A stretch of 64,000 nucleotides of DNA. Source: JAYZDF01 sp036337945. GTDB taxonomy: Bacteria; Myxococcota; Kuafuiibacteriia; Kuafuiibacteriales; Kuafuiibacteriaceae. Positions 1-8,906 of this stretch are shown here, piece by piece (positions within the stretch are counted from its first letter, which is position 1; each line of letters opens with the position of its first letter). A model generated the notes under the pieces. It searched no databases. It was not told where the DNA came from and was given only the letters and a program-made list of their open reading frames with translations. The position numbers were made by a program, and so were the translations under genes. The DNA is taken from assembly GCA_036337945.1 (NCBI GenBank), contig JAYZDF010000091.1, forward strand, positions 1-64,000, written 5' to 3'.

Positions 1-727
1 TCTTGAACTCTTCTACGTGGGAATGACTTGTTATGACGGCGACTACGGTATTCCGAAGAATTATCTCGTGGCACCACCAAGCATCAATCGTACGATGAGT
101 GAATATCTAGCTGCCGAAGGAGTCTCTCAATACGCGATTTCAGAAACCCAAAAATTTGGTCACGTGACTTATTTTTGGAATGGAAATCGCAGCGATAAAT
201 TTGATGAAGCGGGTGAAACTTACGTAGAAATCCCGTCGGACAATATTGAGTTTAACCAGCGCCCAGAAATGAAAGCTGCAGAAATTACGGAGCATACATT
301 AGAAGCTCTAAAGAGTGGTAAATATGCATTCTTGCGGTTGAACTACGCCAATGGCGACATGGTGGGGCACACCGGAGATCTTGAGGCTACCATTCGTGCG
401 GTTGAAGTAGTCGATGCGCAGATCGGAATTCTGCAAAAAGAAATCGAAGCATTGGGCGGTTGCTTGATTGTGACTGCGGACCACGGAAATGCGGATGATA
501 TGTTTGAAAGAGATAAATCAGGAAAGCCTAAAGTAGGTTCGTCGGGGGCTCCGAAAGCGAAAACTAGTCATACGCTCGCACCTGTCGGTTTGTGGATTTA
601 TCCAAAAAAACAGCTAAGGCAAGATTTACCCGAGGCTGGCTTAGCTAATATCGCCGCAACTTTGTTGCAGCTCCTTGGGTATGAAGCGCCCGAGGATTAT
701 CAGCCTAGTCTTCTATCTCAAGAATGA
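1..727 (+). CDS. gpmI: 2,3-bisphosphoglycerate-independent phosphoglycerate mutase, 3' part
   Basis: Glycolytic/gluconeogenic enzyme interconverting 3- and 2-phosphoglycerate in the cytosol. The frame is open from base 2, so the gene enters from the left edge and only the C-terminal part (about 240 of the usual ~510-550 residues) is present. The text reads through a typical mutase block (YDGDYGIPKNYLVAPP), the LNYANGDMVGHTGD stretch and the metal-binding VTADHGNADDM motif, followed by SHTLAPVGLW, all in the order expected of the alkaline-phosphatase-superfamily domain. The insert-rich C terminus ends ...YQPSLLSQE. Its stop overlaps the convergent xth gene by 23 bases. The identification is secure; whether the missing 5' part is intact cannot be seen. 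Confidence 0.93.
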   Translation, partial: LELFYVGMTCYDGDYGIPKNYLVAPPSINRTMSEYLAAEGVSQYAISETQKFGHVTYFWNGNRSDKFDEAGETYVEIPSDNIEFNQRPEMKAAEITEHTLEALKSGKYAFLRLNYANGDMVGHTGDLEATIRAVEVVDAQIGILQKEIEALGGCLIVTADHGNADDMFERDKSGKPKVGSSGAPKAKTSHTLAPVGLWIYPKKQLRQDLPEAGLANIAATLLQLLGYEAPEDYQPSLLSQE

Positions 728-1478
728 CCGGCACGTGGTCACTGCAGTTTTCCCGGCTTCTCACCTCGCGATCGATTCGAACGTCTTTGAGTCGTTTCAT
801 GAGCGGTGGCGTGGGGAGAAAAGGGTCGATGCGAAGGCCGGCATTTCGAGCAAAACCGGCGTTGCGATAATCCCACCAGGTGTATTCAATCCTGTCCGGG
901 TACAAAGACCGATAGGCATCCTCAAAACCCCAACTCATCATGTTTTGATACGCTTCTCGTTCAGGTTCACTTAGAAAGATTGCACCTTCTGCTCTGCCCG
1001 GATTCGGGTACGCATCCATGTCCTGAGGGCAGATATTAAAGTCTCCACAAATCAACGTTGGCGCTGTGACTATTTCGTCGTTGTCTAAATGGGTTCGAAG
1101 TCGTGAGTACCAGTCGAGTTTAAAGGCGTAGGGTTCTGAGTCGAGCTCTTTACCGTTTGGTGCATAGACATTGATGATACGAACATCATTAATCGTTGCT
1201 GCAATGAGGCGCTTTTGAGCCTCTTTATTGTCAGACGGAAGATTTCGCTGAATTTTTGATGCTTCATCGCGAGAGACAATAGCGACGCCGTTGTAGGCAC
1301 GCTGTCCCATGAAGCATACATCATAATCCAGGTCTCCGAATTCATCCTCTGGAAATTCTTGGTCGACGACTTTCGTTTCTTGTAGGCAAACGACATCAGG
1401 ATCGTTTTCCTCAATCCAGTCCAATACGTGGTCAATCCTCGCGCGAATCGAGTTGACGTTCCAAGTCACAATCTTCAC
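705..1478 (-). CDS. xth: exodeoxyribonuclease III / AP endonuclease
   Basis: DNA repair enzyme of the exonuclease III (Mg-dependent EEP) family that incises at abasic sites and trims 3' ends. It starts with GTG at 1478 giving MKIVTWNVNSIRAR, the standard family N terminus with the catalytic Asn, followed by VVCLQETKV (metal-binding Glu), NVYAPNG, LICGDFNI and the C-terminal SDHVPVILE with the catalytic Asp-His pair. At 257 residues it is full length. It is convergent with gpmI (23-base overlap) and divergent from def, with 112 bases between the two starts. Nothing odd apart from the overlap. Confidence 0.95.
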   Translation of the reverse strand: MKIVTWNVNSIRARIDHVLDWIEENDPDVVCLQETKVVDQEFPEDEFGDLDYDVCFMGQRAYNGVAIVSRDEASKIQRNLPSDNKEAQKRLIAATINDVRIINVYAPNGKELDSEPYAFKLDWYSRLRTHLDNDEIVTAPTLICGDFNICPQDMDAYPNPGRAEGAIFLSEPEREAYQNMMSWGFEDAYRSLYPDRIEYTWWDYRNAGFARNAGLRIDPFLPTPPLMKRLKDVRIDREVRSRENCSDHVPVILEIED

Positions 1479-1590
1479 GGCTTACACGTTCAACAGTTAA
1501 TGCGAAAATGAGCAAGCTCTGGTTGGTTCGAATGAGAAAAAGCTTCGTTTGATGACGCCGAATTGCTCACTGCTTTGCTATACTGCTCTT

Positions 1591-2166
1591 ATGACCGTCC
1601 GAAAAATACTTCACCTTGGGCATCCCACCTTGCGAACTTTGGCCAAAGAAGTCTCCCATGAAGAAATCGCTAGTCCTGAGTTTCAAACTTTAGTGGATGA
1701 CCTGATAGAAACGATGCGGGCAGCCAACGGAGCAGGCCTCGCTGCGCCGCAAATAGGCGAACTGGTTCGATTATGTGCTTTGGAGGTCAACAAGAATCCA
1801 CGTTATCCATATAAGCCAGATATACCGCTGACGATTTTGATCAACCCGGTAATTGAAGTGATTGGGCAAGACATTTTTCAGAATTATGAAGGTTGTCTTT
1901 CTGTTCCAAATCTTCGCGGAGTCGTGTCAAGGGCAGCGCATATTCGAGTCACCGCGTTCGATCGTCATGGTGAGCCCTTGGTTATCGAGGCCAAGGGAAT
2001 CACAGCTGGAACTTATCAGCATGAAGTTGACCATCTTGATGCAACTTTATTCGTCGACAGAGTTGCAGATCACAAAACGCTGACGACCTGGGAACAATTC
2101 GATGAGTTTCACAAAGAAGAATGGCTTGTGACAGCTGCCCAGGTTGTCGAGCGATTCGGAAGCTAA
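1591..2166 (+). CDS. def: peptide deformylase
   Basis: Removes the N-formyl group from nascent proteins; cytosolic Fe/Zn enzyme. All three signature motifs are present: GAGLAAPQIG, EGCLSVP (metal Cys) and HEVDHLDA (HExxH metal/catalytic). I start at the ATG at 1591 (MTVRKILHLGHPTLR), the usual deformylase N terminus; an upstream TTG at 1549 would add 14 residues unlike the family. No Shine-Dalgarno precedes 1591, but a TATACT hexamer at 1579-1584 lies six bases before it, which would suit a leaderless transcript. The C terminus is longer than minimal deformylases but ordinary. It overlaps the 3' end of the convergent ttcA by 4 bases. Confidence 0.95.
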   Translation: MTVRKILHLGHPTLRTLAKEVSHEEIASPEFQTLVDDLIETMRAANGAGLAAPQIGELVRLCALEVNKNPRYPYKPDIPLTILINPVIEVIGQDIFQNYEGCLSVPNLRGVVSRAAHIRVTAFDRHGEPLVIEAKGITAGTYQHEVDHLDATLFVDRVADHKTLTTWEQFDEFHKEEWLVTAAQVVERFGS

Positions 2167-3026
2167 GGTATCACCTTTAGCCGCGGATTTACGCTCGTTA
2201 CGGCTGGAGTTGCAACAGCGTGCTGGATCGTTTTCTTAGCGGGTGGATCTGGACGAATGGACTCTGGGCGAACACTCCAGGCTTCCATGACATCTTGGTC
2301 TAGAAGATGGGTAGGCCGTACATTACGTAGCGCATTGAGCATAACCGCTCGTACATGTGGATGCTGTGCTTCTATCTCGCTGATCAGTGTGTGCATCGCA
2401 TCCCGTTTGGTTCCACCGGGCTGCGAGCCACAAAGGTTACAAGGAATGATTGGAAACCCAACTTCAGTGGCAAACTCAGCGATTTGTGCTTCGCTACATT
2501 CAATCATCGGACGAATGACATCGAACCTATCGTCGTCGGTGCGGTACTTAGCAGGCATCGCTTGCATTTTGCCCGCATAGAAAAAATTCATGAGGAAAGT
2601 CTCGAGGGCATCATCGCGATGATGTCCCAGGGCGATTTTGTTACAGCCGAGTCTTTCAGCCGCAGTGTACAAAATACCTCGGCGCAGTCTTGAGCAAATC
2701 GAACAGTAGGTATCACCTTCTTCGGTGTGCTCTAAGACCACCGAATATGTGTCTTCTGCCAAAATTTCGAATGGAACAGAGAGGTCAGCAAGATATTCTT
2801 GTAAAGGACGTCCGTCGTAGTTGGGTTGTTTTTGATCGAGGTGTACGGCGATAAGCTCAATAGGAAACGGTAGTTTCTTTTTCAGACTGATGAGTAATTG
2901 CAGCAGTGTGTAGCTATCTTTGCCACCACTGACTGCAACCATGATTTTGTCATTGGGTGCGAGAAGGTCGTAGGTAAGAGAGGTCTTCTGTACTTTTTTT
3001 AGTAGTTTTCCCTCAAGATTCGCCAT
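2163..3026 (-). CDS. ttcA: tRNA 2-thiocytidine(32) synthetase
   Basis: PP-loop ATPase with an iron-sulfur cluster that thiolates cytidine 32 in tRNA. The protein (287 residues, ATG at 3026) shows the PP-loop SGGKDSYTLLQLL near residue 35, the CSICSRLRRG motif with its CxxC, LGHHRDDALETFLMN, and the third cysteine region IPCNLCGSQPGG. This arrangement is specific to TtcA rather than to other PP-loop thiolases. The C-terminal tail after about residue 255 is Pro/Lys-rich and looks disordered. It converges on def with a 4-base overlap, so the two genes share no terminator space. Confidence 0.95.
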   Translation of the reverse strand: MANLEGKLLKKVQKTSLTYDLLAPNDKIMVAVSGGKDSYTLLQLLISLKKKLPFPIELIAVHLDQKQPNYDGRPLQEYLADLSVPFEILAEDTYSVVLEHTEEGDTYCSICSRLRRGILYTAAERLGCNKIALGHHRDDALETFLMNFFYAGKMQAMPAKYRTDDDRFDVIRPMIECSEAQIAEFATEVGFPIIPCNLCGSQPGGTKRDAMHTLISEIEAQHPHVRAVMLNALRNVRPTHLLDQDVMEAWSVRPESIRPDPPAKKTIQHAVATPAVTSVNPRLKVIP

Positions 3027-3248
3027 GTTGGGAGCAAGCTAACGAAAAAAACATCAATTGTGTGAAAAAACGGACTTATTTCCTGCCGCAATAGACCGAT
3101 TTAGAGAGAAAGACGTTTGGATATAGCTATTGGGCGCGAAGGGCCCGACGATTTTGCGGAGAATAATGAGTTGGTAGCGATTTGTCTATCGGTTGATTAT
3201 CCTTAGTGATTCTCGTCTACTTTTCGATACTATGTCTTTGGAGGGGCT

Positions 3249-4031
3249 ATGGTAGCGTACGGACATTTCCTAGTGAGCGCATCGTTCGGCATGGTGGCGA
3301 TTTCGATGGTTGGATTAAATCTTCAGGCCAATGTGCAGACTCACGCAAAGCTCGAAGAAGAAAATCAGCAGCTCCGTGCCCAGCTCGAGGAGCAGCAGCT
3401 GACGGCAGATCTTTCTCTGTCCGAGGTGCATCGTTCAGTCGAAAACGAGTTAGGTCAAGCGCGTGCCTCGGCGCGGCTGGCGGTAACTCAGGCTGGCGAA
3501 CTCGTCATTGCAAACAAGAATCTTTCTGCCGCCTTTGAAAAAGAGCGACGTCACAGAAAGCTTTTGGAAACGCGGATAGAGAACTCTTTGCGCAGAAACC
3601 AGAACCTATGGCAGCGGGTCCGAGCGGCAGAGTCACTGACTGAGCTCACAGAAGCGCATGCTTTGATGCTGGACTCGCAATTGAGTGAAGCGCTTGCGCT
3701 CCAAGAAACATACCGCGAGGACAACAAACACCTTCGCGCTTTTGCCAGTCGGCACTTGCCGGAGGTTGCACCCGTCGAAGCTGAAAAAACCTTGGGAATT
3801 TTGCAGCGCGCGCTAAAGGATGCGAAAGCAGACCATTCACCTTCTCGACGCTACCGCATTGGAATGGCCTGTAGTGGTCTACGAACTTTTCAAGCGAGCG
3901 CATCTGGCTATAGTTGCCGTTTGGGAATGAGTCTCCTGGCGAAAGCCAAGCATCTGCGCAATGATCCAGCATGTGTGGACTTTGAATCGAAAGAACATGT
4001 TCAAAACCAGACCGCTCATACCGTACGTTAG
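3249..4031 (+). CDS. membrane-anchored coiled-coil protein, unknown function
   Basis: I do not recognise a family. The ATG at 3249 follows a strong Shine-Dalgarno (GGAGGGG, 3239-3246), which decides the start. Residues 5-27 form a hydrophobic, probably membrane-spanning segment, then about 130 residues of heptad-like, Glu/Gln/Leu-rich sequence (LEEENQQLRAQLEEQQL and similar) predict a long coiled coil. The last 70 residues are Ser/Arg-rich and contain two cysteines. Its 3' end overlaps the start of the following lipoprotein gene by 35 bases, suggesting co-transcription. A scaffold or envelope-organising role is possible but unsupported. Confidence 0.7.
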   Translation: MVAYGHFLVSASFGMVAISMVGLNLQANVQTHAKLEEENQQLRAQLEEQQLTADLSLSEVHRSVENELGQARASARLAVTQAGELVIANKNLSAAFEKERRHRKLLETRIENSLRRNQNLWQRVRAAESLTELTEAHALMLDSQLSEALALQETYREDNKHLRAFASRHLPEVAPVEAEKTLGILQRALKDAKADHSPSRRYRIGMACSGLRTFQASASGYSCRLGMSLLAKAKHLRNDPACVDFESKEHVQNQTAHTVR

Positions 4032-4434
4032 TTCCGTATTCGTCTCGATATTGCTGCTATCGTGCTCTGCGCAAGGCACGCGGGCAGTTGGACCAAAGCC
4101 AAAAACAGCGGGTCGAATTGGTCCTCCGTATTTTCTGACCGTGTCTGTGATTGATGATTTAGGAACTCCAGCCATAAATAGCTTTGTTCGCGTTATGGAA
4201 TGCTGTCACACCCAAGCGGGGCCATGCGGCCGAATCCCTGTCGATGAAAATGGTCAACTGCGTGTTGCGGTATGTCCCGAAAATGATGGTGTTGTAAGAG
4301 TGACGCTTACACCTGACCCAACAAAATATCGTGTACCGCCGGTCAGCGAATTTGAGATCAACGGTGATACTTCGGTGAAAGTGACCGTTACTCGTCACGA
4401 AAATGCATTACGGCATCTGCGACCAACCAATTAG
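3997..4434 (+). CDS. small predicted lipoprotein
   Basis: Starting at the ATG at 3997 the product has a basic N terminus, a hydrophobic core and an LLLSC lipobox, so it should be exported and lipidated. The mature part (about 120 residues) reads TVSVIDDLGTPAINSFVRV with four clustered cysteines (CCHTQAGPCG) and then GQLRVAVCPENDGVVRVTLT, a pattern like a carboxypeptidase-regulatory or beta-sandwich domain. An upstream ATG at 3961 would add 12 residues before the signal and is less likely. It overlaps the coiled-coil gene and lies 68 bases before the copper monooxygenase gene, all in one direction. Function is not known. Confidence 0.7.
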   Translation: MFKTRPLIPYVSSVFVSILLLSCSAQGTRAVGPKPKTAGRIGPPYFLTVSVIDDLGTPAINSFVRVMECCHTQAGPCGRIPVDENGQLRVAVCPENDGVVRVTLTPDPTKYRVPPVSEFEINGDTSVKVTVTRHENALRHLRPTN

Positions 4435-4502
4435 TACTATGTCTAACGAGTCGGGCGATTGCCCGAGTATCGAAGGAGCGCTCAAAAGCGTACACTATCC
4501 TC

Positions 4503-5894
4503 ATGGTCAGAAAGTGGTTTTTCTCCGCCATAATATCTTGTTTAGGTTTGTCACAGTGGGCGTGCGATTCAACTCAGAGTCGTCAACCTACATCAAAGAT
4601 CACCGACGGGATTGATGCAGGTGTCATCAATAATGAGCCTGACGCGAATCCGATAAATGTGGACCCGGACGCCGACGTAAATCCGGAATACACTTGGTGG
4701 CAAGATATCCAGCCCATTGTGAGTGAGAAGTGTCAGCTCTGTCATGCGAATCCGCCTCAGTACGGCGCGACTCGTCCTTTGGTGGAATACAGCCACACTC
4801 AACGTACAGCTTCCACAGGTGCGCCAGTTCATGCTGAAATGGTGCAAAGAATTTACGCACCTTCATCCCGAATGCCTCCACCTTCGCAACCACAGCTCAC
4901 AGAAGAAGAGAAGACGATCATTCAGACTTGGTCGGAAAACGGTGCACCTGAAGGCGTCCCCCCATCTGACGCTGGTGTACCAGAAGATGCCGGAACGAAC
5001 GTGGATGCCGGTTCAGAAGATCCCGATTCCGGTGTACCACCTGGACCCGGACGAGCGATTGAAATTCGGGCGACCAATACAGGAACGAGTGCTCCGTATA
5101 CATTGCCCGTGCAACGCACAAATTATGTCTGCTGGTCTGTTCGCGTTCCGGCCGGCGGCGGTGACAATGAACACGCGGTAAGATTTGAGCACATCATCGA
5201 TAATACGGCGAAGCTTCATCACATGCTTTTGTTCAAGAACCGAGGGGACGATGTGGAGGCAGGGCCATTCGGTTGCGATGGTTTAGATCTTAACTGGGAT
5301 ATGATTTCAGGATGGGCGCCTGGCAGACAGCCAGAGCAACTTCCGCCCGGGGTTGGTGTACGCCTTGAAGAAGGTGACCAAATCATACTTCAAGCCCACT
5401 ATGACGACGTTCGAATGCAAAACGTGACTGACAGCAGTGGAATACGGTTGGTCACGGTTGATCAACCCGGCCTAACGCCCGCAGGAATTATGTGGGCCGG
5501 TGGTCCTTGGTATCCAGCGATCAACGGAAGTAATGTTCGAAAGCGAGGAACTTGTGAAATCCGAACGCCTATTACAATCTTTCAGAATTTTCCTCATATG
5601 CATGAGTTCGGCTTGCGCATTACTCTTGAGCTCAAGCGAGCAGGAACGAGTAACTGGGAAATGTTGACAGAGGTACCAGCTTGGGACTTTGAAGATCAGC
5701 CGAATTTGCCGATACGAAGCACTGAGCAACAGCTGAATGTTGGTGATCAACTGCGAACAAGTTGCTGGTGGGACACCCAAGGACGCGATATTAGCTTTGG
5801 GGAGTCAACCAGCGATGAGATGTGCTTCAATTTCATTTATCACTATCCCATCTTGAGCAACCCCACATTAGCCTGTGCTGCACTGCTGCGCTGA
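4503..5894 (+). CDS. lipoprotein with c-type haem site and copper type II monooxygenase domain
   Basis: A 463-residue exported protein with a lipobox at Cys21 (LSQWAC). Residues ~60-150 carry one CxxCH haem-binding motif (CQLCH, 77-81) and a later Met-Pro run (SSRMPPPSQ) usable as axial ligand, as in cytochrome c lipoproteins. An Asp-Ala-Gly-rich linker (~155-182) leads to a domain like peptidylglycine/dopamine-beta monooxygenases: HH at 239-240 and H299 match the CuH ligands, H365 and H367 (PHMHEFG) and M440 (SDEMC) match the CuM ligands. All six copper ligands are therefore present. The substrate is unknown. I infer that the haem domain supplies electrons in place of ascorbate. It overlaps the convergent aminotransferase by 27 bases. 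Confidence 0.82.
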   Translation: MVRKWFFSAIISCLGLSQWACDSTQSRQPTSKITDGIDAGVINNEPDANPINVDPDADVNPEYTWWQDIQPIVSEKCQLCHANPPQYGATRPLVEYSHTQRTASTGAPVHAEMVQRIYAPSSRMPPPSQPQLTEEEKTIIQTWSENGAPEGVPPSDAGVPEDAGTNVDAGSEDPDSGVPPGPGRAIEIRATNTGTSAPYTLPVQRTNYVCWSVRVPAGGGDNEHAVRFEHIIDNTAKLHHMLLFKNRGDDVEAGPFGCDGLDLNWDMISGWAPGRQPEQLPPGVGVRLEEGDQIILQAHYDDVRMQNVTDSSGIRLVTVDQPGLTPAGIMWAGGPWYPAINGSNVRKRGTCEIRTPITIFQNFPHMHEFGLRITLELKRAGTSNWEMLTEVPAWDFEDQPNLPIRSTEQQLNVGDQLRTSCWWDTQGRDISFGESTSDEMCFNFIYHYPILSNPTLACAALLR

Positions 5895-6989
5895 AATCAG
5901 TCTTTCAATCCCTGTCTGCAGATGGTGGTTCTGAAGGATAAGGCTGATGACCACACACGAATCTTGTTCGAGGTCATAGAAATATCCAGGTTGAACGATT
6001 AATTTCGCTTCTTGAGCAAGCAAACTAGCCCATTTTTCGTCGTCATATATTCTCGGTAATTGCACGATTGCATACCAACCACCTGAGCTAGGTAGCAGGG
6101 TTAGAGCTGTGCCTTTCAAGTGGTTTTGTAACCAACGTCTGTTCTCTTCGATCCGCGCTCGAACAGTAATTTGCCAGTCGTTGGCTTGGCCAAGAATACT
6201 TGGAAGAGCTTCTTGGATTGCCGACGAAACATCGAGATAGGTATCCAAAATAACTTCTAAGCGCTGAAGCGCTTCTTTTCTGAATCTTGGCGGGCCAGAC
6301 ACAACTCCCCATGCCAATTTATGCTGAGGAAGTCCGGCGACTTTCGATAAACCACTTAGGCTAATACTGGGTTGCTCAGGTGTATTTATCCAAGTCGTCT
6401 CCGAGAAATTTGAAGTATAGTCTGCAAATACCTCATCACTGATGACAGGAATTCCAAGAGCTTGAATCTGACTGCGAAAACGAGGGCTAGAGATATGTCC
6501 GGTTGGGTTATTAGGGCAGACCTGTATGATAGCCTTGGCATGCTCCGGAAGAGCCTGTTCCGGATTAAACCAAGAGCCGTCAAACTCTTCAATATATTCC
6601 ATAGATTTGAGGTCTGAAAGTTCGGTTAGGTACTGAAACAGTGGATAGCTTGGTCGCGGTGTGAGGACTATGTCCCCACCATTGCAGAGGAGCCGAAAAA
6701 GATAACTGTAAGCCGCACTTGTACTCGGAACAACGAAGATTTGGGAGGCATCTACTTCGATATCTCTTTCTTTATAATACAGCGCGATAGCTTCGCGGGC
6801 TTTCGGCAGGCCGAAGGGTTCGGGATGATAGGTTTCTATCGTGGGTAAGTTGACTTGAATTGGAGCAAGCCCTGTCTTAGTTAGGTTAGAAATTGTGAGA
6901 TCAATATGATCAGCATTTTGGCGCAGTTCGCGATGAAGTTGGCTAATTTTATTAGGGCCGGTAGCCCATTGAGTGCGCTGGGAAAACAT
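5868..6989 (-). CDS. PLP-dependent class I/II aminotransferase
   Basis: Cytosolic fold-type I aminotransferase. The sequence shows the family order: PFGLPKAREAIALYY, VVPSTSAAYSYLF, PSYPLF, IIQVCPNNPTGH, ISDEVFADY and the PLP-lysine block SLSGLSKVAGLPQHKLAW, with a C-terminal VISLILQ ending where a substrate arginine would be expected further upstream. It resembles alanine/aspartate-type aminotransferases, but the amino-acid substrate cannot be read from the sequence. I prefer the ATG at 6989 (373 residues); a TTG at 7064 would add 25 residues and abut the divergent asnB start exactly. The two genes diverge from about 75 bases and may share a promoter region. Confidence 0.85.
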   Translation of the reverse strand: MFSQRTQWATGPNKISQLHRELRQNADHIDLTISNLTKTGLAPIQVNLPTIETYHPEPFGLPKAREAIALYYKERDIEVDASQIFVVPSTSAAYSYLFRLLCNGGDIVLTPRPSYPLFQYLTELSDLKSMEYIEEFDGSWFNPEQALPEHAKAIIQVCPNNPTGHISSPRFRSQIQALGIPVISDEVFADYTSNFSETTWINTPEQPSISLSGLSKVAGLPQHKLAWGVVSGPPRFRKEALQRLEVILDTYLDVSSAIQEALPSILGQANDWQITVRARIEENRRWLQNHLKGTALTLLPSSGGWYAIVQLPRIYDDEKWASLLAQEAKLIVQPGYFYDLEQDSCVVISLILQNHHLQTGIERLISAQQCSTG

Positions 6990-7064
6990 AACCCTAGCGA
7001 AGACATGCCACTGAGATGCGTCGTGATCAAGTCGAGTCCGTGCTAGGAACGGATTCAGAAACAA

Positions 7065-8900
7065 ATGTGCGGGATCACCGGAATATTTAATCGCAAAGGC
7101 GACAAAGTAGACGCGAACCTACTCGACCGAATGACGGACAGGCTTGAACACCGTGGTCCAGACGGTCGGGGTACATATGTATTTGAAAACGTGGGTCTAG
7201 GTCATAGGAGACTGTCTATTATCGGTCTCAGTGATGGCGCGCAGCCCATGTCAAACGAAGATGGTTTGGTCTGGGTCACATATAACGGAGAAATCTACAA
7301 CTACATCTCTTTACGAGAAGAACTTCAGGCTCTTGGGTACAGCTTTAAATCCAAGTCCGACACCGAAGTGATTGTTCACGGTTATTCAGCCTGGGGCACG
7401 AAGGTTATCGAAAAGCTTCGCGGTATTTTCGCATTCGTTGTTCTTGACCAAGTGAAGCGACAACTTTTCGTTGGACGAGACAGGCTTGGCGTTAAGCCTT
7501 TGTACTATGTGGCGACTCCAGAGCATTTTCTTTTTGCTTCTGAACCCAAGGCGCTATTGCTTCATCCTGCCGTCCCGCGTCATCCGAATTTCGACGCACT
7601 TAGTCTATATCTTCGCTATGGTTATGTTCCGGCACCAATGTGTGCCTTCGATGGCATAAAGCAGGTTGAACCGGGTCGCTTCCTCATTATTACGGAGACC
7701 GAAGTAACAGAGAAAACATACTGGAGACCTGGTCCGATCGGAGGAAACATACGTCAACATGATTATGGACGTTTAGACGAACTCATTACCGAGTCCATCG
7801 ATATCGAACTCATGAGTGAAGTACCTTTGGGAGCGTTTTTGAGTGGGGGCATAGATTCTTCGATTGTTGCGGCGGCCATGGCTCGTTCTTCGCGACTAGA
7901 TGCCGCACCGCGTACGTTTTGCATTGGTTTCCCTGAGCCAAAGTATGATGAGTCTAGCTATTCTGAAGCAATCGCTAATCATTTAGCGCTATCTCATTCT
8001 GTAGACATGGTCACTATCTCAGAACTCGACATCCTCGATCGTCTCGTCGATGTATATGACGAACCATTTGCTGACTCGTCCGCTATTCCCACATTTTTTC
8101 TCTGCGAAATGGCGAAGAAATATGTGACTGTTGCGCTTTCGGGAGATGGTGGAGACGAAGTCTTTGCCGGATACCGTCGATATCAAAAACTTAATGGCGT
8201 ATCACAGATGTCTGCGCCCACAAGAAGTATGATAGCCAAGTTAGCAGACCTCTACCCGAGAACAATTAGAGGCCAAAGACGACTTCGCAAATATGCGTCC
8301 TCTATTGCGGAACAATACGAAAACGACCTCTGTATCTTTCCCGAATATATGTTGTCGTCGGTAGTCGAGCCAGAGCTATGTCGTGAGGTAGATTGGTCTT
8401 TAGCTGCGCATTTTGAGCAAGCGCCTTGTGAGAATCCAATAGCCAAGGCTCAATGGTGTGACTTGATGACGTATCTCCCGAACGATATTTTGACCAAGGT
8501 TGACCGCGCGAGTATGGCCAACGGTCTCGAAGTTCGCGTCCCGCTACTTGATCATGAATTTCTGGAGTGGTCGTTTGGTCTAGGACTTTCGCAAACCTTT
8601 GCTCAAGGAAGAGGGAAATGGGCACTCAAGGAGCACCTTGCTCAATTTGTACCGCAATCACTATTTGACCGTCCGAAAATGGGCTTCGGTGTACCGCTTG
8701 AATACTGGCTGACGAAGAATGGAGGCCTCACACAAATCGCCGCGAGTCTGCGCGCAAACCACCCCAAAGGAACATTCTATTCTCCTATCCGACCCGAGGC
8801 TGTGGACGTGCTGCTACCTAGAACGGGGGGGTGGGACCTTAGCGCTGGTGCCTGGTCACTGTTGTTTCTTGAGGCGTGGTGGCAGAAGAACTTCGTTTAG
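7065..8900 (+). CDS. asnB: asparagine synthase (glutamine-hydrolysing)-type amidotransferase
   Basis: Two-domain amidotransferase of 611 residues. The N terminus MCGITGIF exposes the class II glutaminase nucleophile Cys2, followed by HRGPDG and YNGEIYNY. The synthetase half begins with the ATP pyrophosphatase loop LSGGIDSSIVAAA and contains ALSGDGGDEVFAGYRRY and LTKVDRASMANGLEVRVP. The internal GRDRLGVKPLYY and RYGYVPAP resemble AsnB paralogues found with exosortase-linked polysaccharide loci, so its role may be amidation of a surface glycan rather than free asparagine synthesis; this is inference. It diverges from an aminotransferase gene and ends 6 bases before rlmK's stop. Confidence 0.88.
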   Translation: MCGITGIFNRKGDKVDANLLDRMTDRLEHRGPDGRGTYVFENVGLGHRRLSIIGLSDGAQPMSNEDGLVWVTYNGEIYNYISLREELQALGYSFKSKSDTEVIVHGYSAWGTKVIEKLRGIFAFVVLDQVKRQLFVGRDRLGVKPLYYVATPEHFLFASEPKALLLHPAVPRHPNFDALSLYLRYGYVPAPMCAFDGIKQVEPGRFLIITETEVTEKTYWRPGPIGGNIRQHDYGRLDELITESIDIELMSEVPLGAFLSGGIDSSIVAAAMARSSRLDAAPRTFCIGFPEPKYDESSYSEAIANHLALSHSVDMVTISELDILDRLVDVYDEPFADSSAIPTFFLCEMAKKYVTVALSGDGGDEVFAGYRRYQKLNGVSQMSAPTRSMIAKLADLYPRTIRGQRRLRKYASSIAEQYENDLCIFPEYMLSSVVEPELCREVDWSLAAHFEQAPCENPIAKAQWCDLMTYLPNDILTKVDRASMANGLEVRVPLLDHEFLEWSFGLGLSQTFAQGRGKWALKEHLAQFVPQSLFDRPKMGFGVPLEYWLTKNGGLTQIAASLRANHPKGTFYSPIRPEAVDVLLPRTGGWDLSAGAWSLLFLEAWWQKNFV

Positions 8901-8906
8901 GCTTTT

